Shown in pieces: positions 26,399 through 34,742 of a stretch of 47,667 nucleotides of DNA (within the stretch, counting starts at the first letter, position 1; each line of letters opens with the position of its first letter). The stretch is taken from NCBI GenBank assembly GCA_018269075.1, contig JAFDVJ010000020.1:1-47667 (forward strand). The letters are read 5' to 3'. Under the pieces are notes generated by a model that was not told the DNA's origin, did no database searches, and saw only the letters and a program-made list of their open reading frames with translations. The stretch comes from Acidobacteriota bacterium. GTDB lineage: Bacteria > Acidobacteriota > Blastocatellia > Pyrinomonadales > Pyrinomonadaceae. The position numbers and the translations under genes were made by a program.

Positions 26399-28011
26399 TT
26401 TTTCATCGCGAATCGGTGCGGATCGCCGTCCGCCGGATTCAGGCTCGCCGGCCATTCGAGCTCGAAGCCGTTTTCGACGAGGATTTTTTGAAAATCCCCG
26501 AGCAGTTCCGCGTCGCGCCGGACGCGTTTCGGCGCGAGCCCGGCCCGCAGGCAGAAGGCCGCGAGCTGGCCGGCCGCCTCGCCGATGTTCCATTCTACCG
26601 GATGGAGCCGGTAGCAGCCGTTCGTGATGTGCGTCGTGCCGATGTTTTTCGCGGCCGGCAGCAGATTTTCGATCCTTTCCGGGATCAGCGCGCCGAGCGG
26701 GATCTGAAACGGCAGCGCCTCGACGTCGACGTAGTTGTCGCCGCCGACGGTCGGATGGAGATCGATCCGGTAGCTGCCGACGCCGACCGAATCCGGAAAA
26801 CTTTCGGCGAGAATCTCGCCCGGCCGGCAGGCCGCGGAAACGTGCCGTTCGAGCACCGTGAATTCCGCCCTGATGCGCCGCGATTCCCGTACGTACGGCA
26901 TCTTCGCGAGACCGTCGGCGGTGCCGGTGACGTCGCCGCGCAGCCGCAGGCCGCGAAAGCCGAGCCCGGTCTGAAGAAAATACAAAAACGAGAGGCTCTG
27001 CCGCTTCGCGTCGTCGACGATTTCCCGTTTCCGGTCATAACCGGCGGCGTTCGACAGATCCGCGAGCAGGTAGTCGATCTGCGGGTAGTTGACGACCGTC
27101 ACGTCGCTCGCGAACGTGCCCGGCACGAAGTTGGCGCGGTCGCGCAGACGGCGATAGGTCCACAGACCGGAGAACGCCGCGCCCGATTCGCCGTGCGGCC
27201 GGAAATCGTACTGAACCGGCGCGAGATTTCGCGGGCTCAAACCGGTCAGGCTCAGCAGCCGGCCGCTCCACGGCGGATGCAGATCGGGCACGAAGTTGCG
27301 CCAGAAATCGTAGTCCGGCGGGCGCTCGATCGTGTGGTCTTCGCCCGCGTGATGGCTGATCGCGAAACAGACCGAAAAGCCCTGCGAATTCTCTTTGCGC
27401 GGCGTTTCGGACGCGCCCGGTTCGGCCGTTTCGCTCCGGCCTTCCGAGCCGGTGACGAATTCCGTGCCGGTCAGCGGGAGCAGTTCGCCGAGATCGGTCG
27501 CGTCGATGAAATATTCGGCCGAAATCCTGATTTCTTCCCGGCTCCGCAGATCGACGAGCGTGACGCTGCGGACGCGATTCCCCTCGGTCTCCGCCGCGAC
27601 CGGAAAATGCCCGAACAGGATGCGCAGGTTTCCCGTCATCGTAAACGGCGCGAGCGACGCGTCGAGAACCCGCCGGAAAACCTCCGGCTCGGCGCACAGC
27701 GGCGACACCCAGCCGCTGCCGGGATTGAGGAACGGATCGTTTTTCGCCCATTCGGTCAGCGGGAAATGATCGCGGTAATACTGCCGGACGCGCTCGCGGA
27801 ATTGGCGGTAACTGCGCGTCGCACCGAACTCCTCGATCCAGCCGTGCTCGTCGGGCGGCGTCGCCTGCGACGTGAACTGCCCGCCGAGCCAGTCGGATTC
27901 TTCGGTCAGGACGACCTTCAGCCCCGCCGCGCCGGCCGCGAGCGCCGCCGCCGTGCCGCCGGTGCCACCGCCGACGATCAAAACGTCCGTTTTTATTTCG
28001 CTGAATTCCAT
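26395..28011 (-). CDS. FAD-dependent oxidoreductase (PF12831-type)
   Basis: This 538-aa protein is read from the ATG at 28011, because upstream residues are only arginine/serine-rich shadow sequence. The N-terminal Rossmann motif VLIVGGGTGGTAAALAA is followed by an EESDWLGGQFTSQ FAD-binding segment, then a YFIDATDLGELLPL strand. The C-terminus returns to the FAD fold (NIGTTHITNGCYRLHPVEW then IGEAAGQLAA). The family oxidises varied small substrates, often in sugar-degradation loci. No signal peptide is visible. One base separates it from the HyuA-like gene, so the two are coupled and may act on one substrate. Confidence 0.88.
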   Translation of the reverse strand: MEFSEIKTDVLIVGGGTGGTAAALAAGAAGLKVVLTEESDWLGGQFTSQATPPDEHGWIEEFGATRSYRQFRERVRQYYRDHFPLTEWAKNDPFLNPGSGWVSPLCAEPEVFRRVLDASLAPFTMTGNLRILFGHFPVAAETEGNRVRSVTLVDLRSREEIRISAEYFIDATDLGELLPLTGTEFVTGSEGRSETAEPGASETPRKENSQGFSVCFAISHHAGEDHTIERPPDYDFWRNFVPDLHPPWSGRLLSLTGLSPRNLAPVQYDFRPHGESGAAFSGLWTYRRLRDRANFVPGTFASDVTVVNYPQIDYLLADLSNAAGYDRKREIVDDAKRQSLSFLYFLQTGLGFRGLRLRGDVTGTADGLAKMPYVRESRRIRAEFTVLERHVSAACRPGEILAESFPDSVGVGSYRIDLHPTVGGDNYVDVEALPFQIPLGALIPERIENLLPAAKNIGTTHITNGCYRLHPVEWNIGEAAGQLAAFCLRAGLAPKRVRRDAELLGDFQKILVENGFELEWPASLNPADGDPHRFAMKK

Positions 28012-28012
28012 T

Positions 28013-30148
28013 TTATCGCGGCGTCGCGACGAGGACGACCGTTTCCTCCGGCGCCGAGCTTTCGAGCTCGGTTCCCGCCAGCGCCAGCACCTGCGCGGTT
28101 TCGGCGAGCCCCGACAAATTAATGACACGCGCGCCGACCAGCAGATGAAGATCGGGCAGGGCACGGCCGGCGTCGCCGAAATCGGTCAGTTTGTTGATCG
28201 TCGATTCGAGCGCCGCCGCCGCCGTTTCGACCGTCGCGACCGAGATTTCGGCGTGGCTGCGCCGGAGCCGGACGACGCCGGTTTTGTCGACGACCCGGAC
28301 GGCGCGGCTTTTTCGATTGAAAAGACCGAAAAAGCGGCGGTTGACGACTTCCCTTGCGAAAATATAAAACCCGTCGGTTTCGGCGGCCAAAACGACGCCG
28401 TCCGGGTTCGCTTTCAGCGACCGCGCGGCGACCGTCCGCGCGCTTTCCGCGCCGTTTACGCTGCCCTTTTCGCCGGCCGGTTTGAGCTCGGTCGTCCCGA
28501 AAGCCGTCGCGCGGACGAGACTCCGACGTGGATCGACCTCGACCTGCACCTCGACCGAGGCAGGCAGCGCGCCGATCCTGATGACCGCGTCGCTCGCCTC
28601 GCGGCGGACCTGCAGGATCTGCGCGGGCGTCGGGTTCGCGATGTTTCGCTCGACCGTGTCGCGGACCATCGCCAGCGCGACGCCGATCGTCGAGATGACC
28701 TCGGCCTTTTTCGCGAGCCGCGCCGGCAGGTTCATCAGCGTGCCGGTAAAAGGAATCAGCGCCGCCGCGCCGCCGCCGCCGCCGACGAGCTCGACCGTCT
28801 GGCGGTCGAGACCGTATTCGGCGATCAATTCCTCGATCTGTTTCTCGATCTTCCGGCACGCAATCTCCAGCACTCTGCGCGCGGCGTCTTCGGGCGACAG
28901 CCCGAGTCTTTCGGCCAGCGGCCGAAATGCGCGCCGCGCCGCTTCCGGGTCGCCCTTCGCGAAGGCATCGTCGGGGACGACGCCGAGCAGGTTCGCCGCG
29001 CAGGTCGGCGTCAGCGCGAATCTTTCGCCGCCGGCGCACTCGATCGCGATGTAGGCGTCCGTGTCGCGCGCGGTCGGGCGGAGATGGACGAGCCGCGCGC
29101 CGTCGAAGACTTCCGGTTTTTGAAAGCTCGCGTAAGCGAGCCCGGCGATATGCGCCGAGCGCGAGCCGACGTCCGCAAGCGCGCCGTCTTTTTCCTGGAT
29201 CATCGAGCCGCCGGCGATCGCCAGCGTCCGCACGTCGAGCGTGTTGAGATAAGTCCGATGCCCGCCGACCCGCGCCGGCCGGGTCTGCGGCTGACCGTCG
29301 CGGATCACCGAAATATCGGCACTCGTGCCGCCGACCTCGATAAAGATGCCGTCGGAAACCTTCTCGTACATCAGCGCGCCGGCGATTCCGGCCGCCGGGC
29401 CCGACAGCATCGTCATGATCGGACGCCGGCGGACTTCCCCGACCGACATCACGCCGCCGTCCGAGCGCATGATCATGAGCGGCGCACGAATCTTCGCGCG
29501 CCGCACACAATCGTCCGTCATCGCGGCGGTGTGGATCATTTTCGGCAGGATCGCGCCGTTTAAAACCGCGGTCCGCGTGCGCGTGCGCAAACCGTAGAGC
29601 GTCGAGACTTCGTGGCCGCTCGTCGCGAACAGGCCTTTGCGGCGCGCGAGGCGCACGATTTCCTCCTCGCGTTCGGTGCGGTCGACGCCGAACGCTTCGG
29701 AAACCGCGACGACCTCGGTGCCGTTCGCCCGAAAATCGTCGATGATCGCGCCGACCGTCTTTTCGTCCGCGGCGGAGCTCGAAACGAATTCGTGGCGCGC
29801 TTTCAAAAAGCGGTCCGGCGCGAGTTCGATCGGCGGGACGCGCGTGTCGATCCGCGCCTTCCAGGTTTCGAGGCCGCTGCCCAAACCGATCACGCCGACC
29901 TCGGCGACGTCGCCTTCGAGCAGCGCGTTGGTCGCCTGCGTCGTCGAATGCGCGATGAATGCGACCTCGTCCGGCAAGATTTCAAGCTCGCCGAGCACGC
30001 GTTCGATCGCCTCGATGATGCCGCGCGCGACGCCTTCCCCGGCCGCGTGCGTGGTCGGCACCTTGAGCTGCGCGACGACCTCGCGCGAATCGTTGTCGAC
30101 GACGACGACATCGGTAAAAGTGCCGCCGACGTCGATGCCGATACGCAC
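28013..30148 (-). CDS. Hydantoinase/oxoprolinase family protein (HyuA-like)
   Basis: About 711 aa from a GTG at 30148, giving MRIGIDVGGTFTDVVVV as in the family. An ATG at 30190 would add residues encoded by a GGATTTC tandem repeat. The ATP-dependent fold shows the phosphate loop GIDVGGTFTD, the STTQATNALLEG segment, MLSGPAAGIAGA and the glycine-rich ELVGGGGGAAALIP. HyuA enzymes open hydantoin or 5-oxoproline rings with ATP and usually need a HyuB partner. None lies next to it; an FAD oxidoreductase follows instead. The true substrate is unknown. Confidence 0.88.
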   Translation of the reverse strand: MRIGIDVGGTFTDVVVVDNDSREVVAQLKVPTTHAAGEGVARGIIEAIERVLGELEILPDEVAFIAHSTTQATNALLEGDVAEVGVIGLGSGLETWKARIDTRVPPIELAPDRFLKARHEFVSSSAADEKTVGAIIDDFRANGTEVVAVSEAFGVDRTEREEEIVRLARRKGLFATSGHEVSTLYGLRTRTRTAVLNGAILPKMIHTAAMTDDCVRRAKIRAPLMIMRSDGGVMSVGEVRRRPIMTMLSGPAAGIAGALMYEKVSDGIFIEVGGTSADISVIRDGQPQTRPARVGGHRTYLNTLDVRTLAIAGGSMIQEKDGALADVGSRSAHIAGLAYASFQKPEVFDGARLVHLRPTARDTDAYIAIECAGGERFALTPTCAANLLGVVPDDAFAKGDPEAARRAFRPLAERLGLSPEDAARRVLEIACRKIEKQIEELIAEYGLDRQTVELVGGGGGAAALIPFTGTLMNLPARLAKKAEVISTIGVALAMVRDTVERNIANPTPAQILQVRREASDAVIRIGALPASVEVQVEVDPRRSLVRATAFGTTELKPAGEKGSVNGAESARTVAARSLKANPDGVVLAAETDGFYIFAREVVNRRFFGLFNRKSRAVRVVDKTGVVRLRRSHAEISVATVETAAAALESTINKLTDFGDAGRALPDLHLLVGARVINLSGLAETAQVLALAGTELESSAPEETVVLVATPR

Positions 30149-30156
30149 CCGGCGAT

Positions 30157-30187
30157 TGCGGATTTCGGATTTCGGATTTCGGATTTC
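30157..30187. repeat. Tandem GGATTTC heptamer repeat at the hyuA-like start
   Basis: About four near-perfect copies of GGATTTC run through the presumed start region of the HyuA-like gene. The same heptamer recurs at 42528-42563 and, reversed, at 42611-42692, showing a dispersed host repeat family. This supports a downstream GTG start for the gene. Confidence 0.85.
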
Positions 30188-30195
30188 CATTCTTT

Positions 30196-30354
30196 TTAAC
30201 GCGAAGGCGCGAGTTTTTTTTAACGCGAAGGCGCAGCGGCGCAAAGGCGCAAAGTTATATTAAATTATAATTTCCGGCCGGAGGCTGAAACTTTTCGACG
30301 GCTCGAACTGCCGGCAAACCCTTGCGTCTTTGCGCCTTCGCGCCTTCGCGTTAA
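30196..30354. repeat. Direct and inverted 15-base repeats in the intergenic region
   Basis: TTAACGCGAAGGCGC occurs at 30196-30210 and 30220-30234, and its exact reverse complement at 30340-30354, flanked by related GGCGCAAAGG-type bases. The arms enclose about 105 bases between the GH3 gene (ends 30367) and the HyuA-like gene. A large hairpin could form in the leftward transcript and separate expression of the two halves of the cluster. Confidence 0.8.
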
Positions 30355-30366
30355 ACCACCCTCCCT

Positions 30367-32091
30367 TCAATCTGCAATCCCCGCGCCGACCCTGAACAAA
30401 TCCGGGATCTCGATCGGCAGTTTTCCCCGGAACGGCGTTTCGCCGAACAATGCTTTGACGAGCGCGAGCTGCGCGACGTCCTCGACGGCGTAAGTGACGA
30501 CGTAATTTTTCGCTTCCGGAAACTGGCGGATCATATACGGATTGCCGAACGCGACGACCATTGTCCGGTCGTTTTTGGCGGCCAGCACCCGTTTCACGAA
30601 TGCCGCCTGATTTTCGGGCAGCGCGACCGTGCCTTTGCCGGCGGTTCGCTTGACGAACGGCGCGAGCAGGACGGTTTCGGATTTTCCGGCGTCGTCGAGA
30701 ACCCGCGCGTATTCGTCCGGCGTCGAGCGCGGATCGAGCCGCACGAACCGCGCGTTCGGTACGCGTTTCCGGATTTCGGGCGCGAGCGACGCGCCTTCCT
30801 GCGCGTCGTCGTCGGCCGCGACGACGACGAACAGGGTCTTCGCGGCCGCGTCTTTCGAGAGCGGGAAAACCCGGCCGTCATTGCGCAAAAGCGTGATCGA
30901 CCGCTCGGCGACGCGGTTCGCTTCGGCGACGTTTTCCGGCTTTTCGACGAGTTCGTTAACGCGGGCCGGATCGACGAACCGGTTTTTCGTCAGACCGAGC
31001 CGGTATTTCGCCGACAAAAGCCGCCGGACCGATTCGTCGAGCCGCGATTCCGTGATCTCGCCGCGTTTGACGGCCGCTTCGACCGCGTCGATCGCCGCGT
31101 CGACGTCGGGCGGGAACAAGACCAGATCCGCGCCCGCTTTGACCGCCAACACGGCGCTTTCGCCGTTCGGATAATTTTTCGTGATCGCGCCCATCTCGAG
31201 CGAGTCGGTCGTGATGATGCCGTCGAATTTCAGCTCTTTGCGCAGGATGTCGGTCGTGATTTTCGGATTGAGCGAAGCTGGAACCGAATCGCCCGTCACG
31301 TTCGGCACCGCGAGATGCGCCGTCATCACCGAATCGACGCCGCTCAGGATCGCGGTCTTGAACGGCGCGAGCTCGACCGCATTCAATTCGTTCGCGTCGG
31401 CCGGAATCGTCGAGAGCCCGATGTGCGAATCGACCGCCGTATTCCCGTGGCCGGGAAAATGCTTGAGCGTCGCGAGACAGCCGGCCTCGCGGACGCCGCG
31501 GACTTCGGCGGCGACGAATTCGCCGACCTTTTGCGGGTCGGCCCCGAAGCTGCGGATATTGATGACCGGGTTGTCGGGATTGTTGTTGACGTCGGCGACC
31601 GGCGCGAAAAGCCAGTTCGCGCCGATCGCGCGCATCTCCGCGCAGATGATTTTGCCCTGCCGGTAGACGGCTTCCGGGTCGCCGGCCGCGGCGACGCCCA
31701 TATTCGTCGTGAACGGCGTCCCGGTCCGGAGCTGCATCCGCAGGCCGCGCTCGTAGTCGGCCGAGAAAAAGAGCGGAATCTTCGCGAGCCGCTGCGCCTC
31801 GTTCGTCAGCGCGGCGATCGAATTCGCCTCGCCGCGAAAGAGCGTGAAGCCGCCGAGGCCGAGCTTTTCGATCCGGCGGCGCGTTTCGGCAAACCTTTCG
31901 CCGCCGAAATTCGCGAACTCGCCGCTGAACGAGACCATCATCATCTGCCCGATCTTCTCGCGCAGGCTCAGCGATTTCAAAGTTTTTTCGACCCATTCCG
32001 CGCCCGCCCTGTCCCGGCTTTCGCCCTCCGCGAAAAGCGTCTGCTGAAACATCAGGCTGAACAAAACGAGCGGCATTAACAGCTTTTTCAT
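30367..32091 (-). CDS. Exported GH3 beta-N-acetylhexosaminidase-like enzyme (copy A)
   Basis: This 574-aa protein has a signal peptide (MKKLLMPLVLFSLMFQQTLFA). The family 3 barrel carries the KHFPGHG motif at 210-216, whose His215 is the acid/base type seen in NagZ enzymes. The nucleophile Asp296 lies in TTDSLEMGAI. A GH3 C-terminal domain fills about 350-574. NagZ-like members remove GlcNAc from muropeptides or chitin fragments; here the enzyme would act in the periplasm or outside. It lies seven bases after copy B and is clearly its paralogue. Substrate specificity is inferred from motifs and from the GlcNAc-type kinase, NanE and operators of this locus. Confidence 0.92.
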   Translation of the reverse strand: MKKLLMPLVLFSLMFQQTLFAEGESRDRAGAEWVEKTLKSLSLREKIGQMMMVSFSGEFANFGGERFAETRRRIEKLGLGGFTLFRGEANSIAALTNEAQRLAKIPLFFSADYERGLRMQLRTGTPFTTNMGVAAAGDPEAVYRQGKIICAEMRAIGANWLFAPVADVNNNPDNPVINIRSFGADPQKVGEFVAAEVRGVREAGCLATLKHFPGHGNTAVDSHIGLSTIPADANELNAVELAPFKTAILSGVDSVMTAHLAVPNVTGDSVPASLNPKITTDILRKELKFDGIITTDSLEMGAITKNYPNGESAVLAVKAGADLVLFPPDVDAAIDAVEAAVKRGEITESRLDESVRRLLSAKYRLGLTKNRFVDPARVNELVEKPENVAEANRVAERSITLLRNDGRVFPLSKDAAAKTLFVVVAADDDAQEGASLAPEIRKRVPNARFVRLDPRSTPDEYARVLDDAGKSETVLLAPFVKRTAGKGTVALPENQAAFVKRVLAAKNDRTMVVAFGNPYMIRQFPEAKNYVVTYAVEDVAQLALVKALFGETPFRGKLPIEIPDLFRVGAGIAD

Positions 32092-32098
32092 AGCGGTT

Positions 32099-33889
32099 TC
32101 AATTAAAAATCTCCTTCTTTTCCTGCACGTCCTTTTCGCGTCTCGTCGAAGGCCCGATCCGCAGACCGTCGCCGATCTTGAAAAACCCGGGCAGCGACAC
32201 GGGCGTCCGGCCCGCAATCTCCGTTTCGCCGAAGATCGCCCGGACGCCGGCGGTCTGCGCGACGTCCTCGACCGCCCACGCCGCGAGATAGCACGCCGCC
32301 GTCGGAAACTGCCGCAGCTGATACGGCGACCCGAACGCGAGGACGGCCGTCTTTTTGTTGGCGGCGACCGCCTGCCGGATAAATTCCGCCTCGGCGTCCG
32401 GCAGCGCGATCGTGCCCTTGAGCGCGGCGCGTTTGACGAACGGGGCGATGACGACCGTCTCGGCCGCGCGCGCGTCGTTCAACAGCCGCGCGTATTCCGT
32501 TTCGGTCGTCCGGCGGTCGATCCGCACGATGCGCGCGCCTTTGACGCGCTGTTCGACGGCCGCCCGGAAAACCGCGCCCTGATCGGCGTCGTCGTCGCCG
32601 GCCGCGATCACGAACAAAGTCTTTTCCGCCTGTTTCAGACCGAGCGGCAGGACCTTGTTGTCGTTCCTGAGCAGCGTCATCGAACGCTCCGCCAGATCGT
32701 TCGCGAAGCGGACGTTTTCCGGCTTTTCGACGAGCCGGTCAACCCTGTTCAGATCGACCGTGCGATTGGCGGCGAGCCCGATTCTATATTTTACCCTCAA
32801 CAGCCGGCGGACCGAATCGTCGATCTGCTTTTCGGGGATCTCGCCCGCCTTGACGGCCGCTTCGAGCGCGTCGATCGTCGCCCCGACGTTCGGCGGCAGC
32901 AGCGCGACGTCGGCGCCGGCCTTGATCGCGCGGACGGCGGCGTCGGCGCCCCGGTAGTTTTTGACAATCGCGCCCATTCCGAGCGAATCGGTTGTGATGA
33001 TGCCGTCGAATTTCAGTTCGTTCCGGATCAGATCGACGTTGATCTTCGGATTGAGCGAGGCCGGAACCGAATCATTCGTGATCCGCGGCAGCGCGATGTG
33101 CGCCGTCATCAGCGAATCGAGCCCGGCGGCGATCGCCGCGCGGAACGGCGCGAGCTCGACGCGCTCGAACCGCGCCCGGTCGATCTCGATCGTCGGCTTG
33201 TCGATGTGCGAATCCTGCGGCGTGTCGCCGTGACCGGGAAAATGCTTGGCGGTCGAGATCACGCCGCCTTCGCGGAGGCCCCGCACTTCGGCGGCGACGA
33301 ACTCGGCGGTGCGGGCGGCGTCCTCGCCGTAGCTGCGGACGTTGATCATCGCGTTGTCGGGATTATTGGCGACGTCCGAGACCGGGCCGTAGAGCCAGTT
33401 GATGCCGATCGCGCGCATTTCCTCGGCGATGATCCGGCCCTTGCGGTAGGCGTCGCGCGGGTCGCCGGCCGCGGCGATGCCCATATTGTGCGTGAACGAC
33501 GTGCCGCTCCGAATCTGCATCGGCAGGCCGCGCTCGAAGTCGGCCGCCATAAAAAGCGGGATCTTCGCGAGGCTCTGCATCTCGTTCGTCAGCGCGGCCA
33601 GCTCGAGCGCGTCGCCGCGGTAGAAAACGAAGCCGCCGACCTTGTTCTCGACGATCTGTTTTTTGACCTCGGCGAACTTTTCGCCGTCGACGTTTTTGTA
33701 ATCGCCCATCACGCCGGTCACGATCATCTGCCCGAGCTTTTCGCGCAGCGTCATCGATTTCAATGTCTTTTCGACCCGGTCCGCGCGCGTCCTTTCGCTT
33801 TTCGCCCGCGCGAAAACGGCCGCCGGCGAAAGCATCGAAGCGGTCATTAAAAGCGCAAGAAAATATCTCATAAAATTCAGCTTAACCAT
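32099..33889 (-). CDS. Exported GH3 beta-N-acetylhexosaminidase-like enzyme (copy B)
   Basis: This 596-aa protein starts at the ATG at 33889 (GGGGAAAAG just upstream). A second ATG at 33904 overlaps the previous stop. A signal peptide ends near AVFARA. The catalytic set is intact: KHFPGHG at 215-221 with His220, and Asp301 in TTDSLGMGAI. The C-terminal domain resembles that of copy A throughout (RSMTLLRND-type segments, IVRIDRRTT). Retention of both active sites suggests different substrate preference rather than decay. Confidence 0.92.
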   Translation of the reverse strand: MVKLNFMRYFLALLMTASMLSPAAVFARAKSERTRADRVEKTLKSMTLREKLGQMIVTGVMGDYKNVDGEKFAEVKKQIVENKVGGFVFYRGDALELAALTNEMQSLAKIPLFMAADFERGLPMQIRSGTSFTHNMGIAAAGDPRDAYRKGRIIAEEMRAIGINWLYGPVSDVANNPDNAMINVRSYGEDAARTAEFVAAEVRGLREGGVISTAKHFPGHGDTPQDSHIDKPTIEIDRARFERVELAPFRAAIAAGLDSLMTAHIALPRITNDSVPASLNPKINVDLIRNELKFDGIITTDSLGMGAIVKNYRGADAAVRAIKAGADVALLPPNVGATIDALEAAVKAGEIPEKQIDDSVRRLLRVKYRIGLAANRTVDLNRVDRLVEKPENVRFANDLAERSMTLLRNDNKVLPLGLKQAEKTLFVIAAGDDDADQGAVFRAAVEQRVKGARIVRIDRRTTETEYARLLNDARAAETVVIAPFVKRAALKGTIALPDAEAEFIRQAVAANKKTAVLAFGSPYQLRQFPTAACYLAAWAVEDVAQTAGVRAIFGETEIAGRTPVSLPGFFKIGDGLRIGPSTRREKDVQEKKEIFN

Positions 33890-33900
33890 CTTTTCCCCGT

Positions 33901-34731
33901 TCATTTGCGCGGCGTTCCGTAAATGTCGATTCGCTCCGCGCCCTTGCCCGCGTCGGTCGTCGTCACGACGATGTGCGACGCGTCGCTGCAGCGCATATCC
34001 GTGAACCGCGCGCCGGTCATCGGCAGCTGCCGCGCGTCGGCGCCGGCGCCGCGCAGCAGAAACGTTTCGGTCCACTCGGCGCCGGTGACCTCTGCTTTCG
34101 TCGGCTGGACGGGACGGCCCTCGTTATGCACCTGATCGATCGCGTTGACGCGCTTGAACTGGCGCCGGACGTTCGGCGCGAAGCCGTCGGCGTCGAAATC
34201 CGTCTGAAACGTCTTCTCGCGGCCGTTCGAGATCACGAGCCGCAGTTTTTTCGGCCCGACGATGTAGATCGCCATCTGGACGGTCTCGCCGGGATAAAAA
34301 TAAAACTCCTTTCGGTCGGGCGCGGAATTCCACGTTTTCGTCCGCCAGAACGGCCGGAAAGCGTTGCGGACCGCGCTTTTCCGCCCGTCCGCGCCGGTCG
34401 TGAACTCCCACGTCAGTCCGGCGTCGACCTCGTAATCGCCGCCCGCGTTGCCGCCCATATAGACCGAAAAATTGTCGAGCGGCTGTTTGGTCTGCGGGTC
34501 GAGCCGGTCCTCGTCGATCCGCGGCGTGCCGAGTTTGACGAAGCCGGCGATGCCGGTCCACGTGTCGAAGCTCGACACCGCCTTCCGGTAATACGCGCCC
34601 GGAAAACACGGCAGAGTCGCGGCCGGCGCAACTTCTTTGCCCGGCTTGACGCCGGTCTTGCCCGCCGGCGGAACGGTCTGCGCGAACGCCGCCGGCAATA
34701 AAACGAGAAGGATCGATAATTTTTTGAACAT
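33901..34731 (-). CDS. Exported protein, paralogue of the one at 44286-45374
   Basis: About 276 aa from the ATG at 34731, with GAGG upstream; a GTG overlapping the transporter stop is the alternative. A signal peptide ends in AAFAQ. The body is beta-rich with PGAYYRKAVSSFD, VYMGGNAGGDYEVDAGLTWE, a PFWR segment, MAIYIVGPKKLRLVISNG and FKRVNAIDQ. The same ordered blocks (GAYYRK, EIDAGLAWN, RPFFR, RLIISGG, FKRVDSIDQ) occur in the larger protein at 44286, so they form one family. The alternating pattern suggests a jelly-roll or lectin-like glycan-binding domain, but I cannot name it. It sits between permease and GH3 genes. Confidence 0.75.
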   Translation of the reverse strand: MFKKLSILLVLLPAAFAQTVPPAGKTGVKPGKEVAPAATLPCFPGAYYRKAVSSFDTWTGIAGFVKLGTPRIDEDRLDPQTKQPLDNFSVYMGGNAGGDYEVDAGLTWEFTTGADGRKSAVRNAFRPFWRTKTWNSAPDRKEFYFYPGETVQMAIYIVGPKKLRLVISNGREKTFQTDFDADGFAPNVRRQFKRVNAIDQVHNEGRPVQPTKAEVTGAEWTETFLLRGAGADARQLPMTGARFTDMRCSDASHIVVTTTDAGKGAERIDIYGTPRK

Positions 34732-34742
34732 CAAGCCAAACC

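Noticed and set aside
26416..28122. Long plus-strand ORF (568 codons) opposite the FAD oxidoreductase
   Set aside because: It is an antisense shadow of a GC-rich gene: arginine/alanine-rich, without motifs, and the minus-strand gene is clearly real. The same applies to long opposite-strand frames at 27872-29563, 36713-38386 and 46304-47599.
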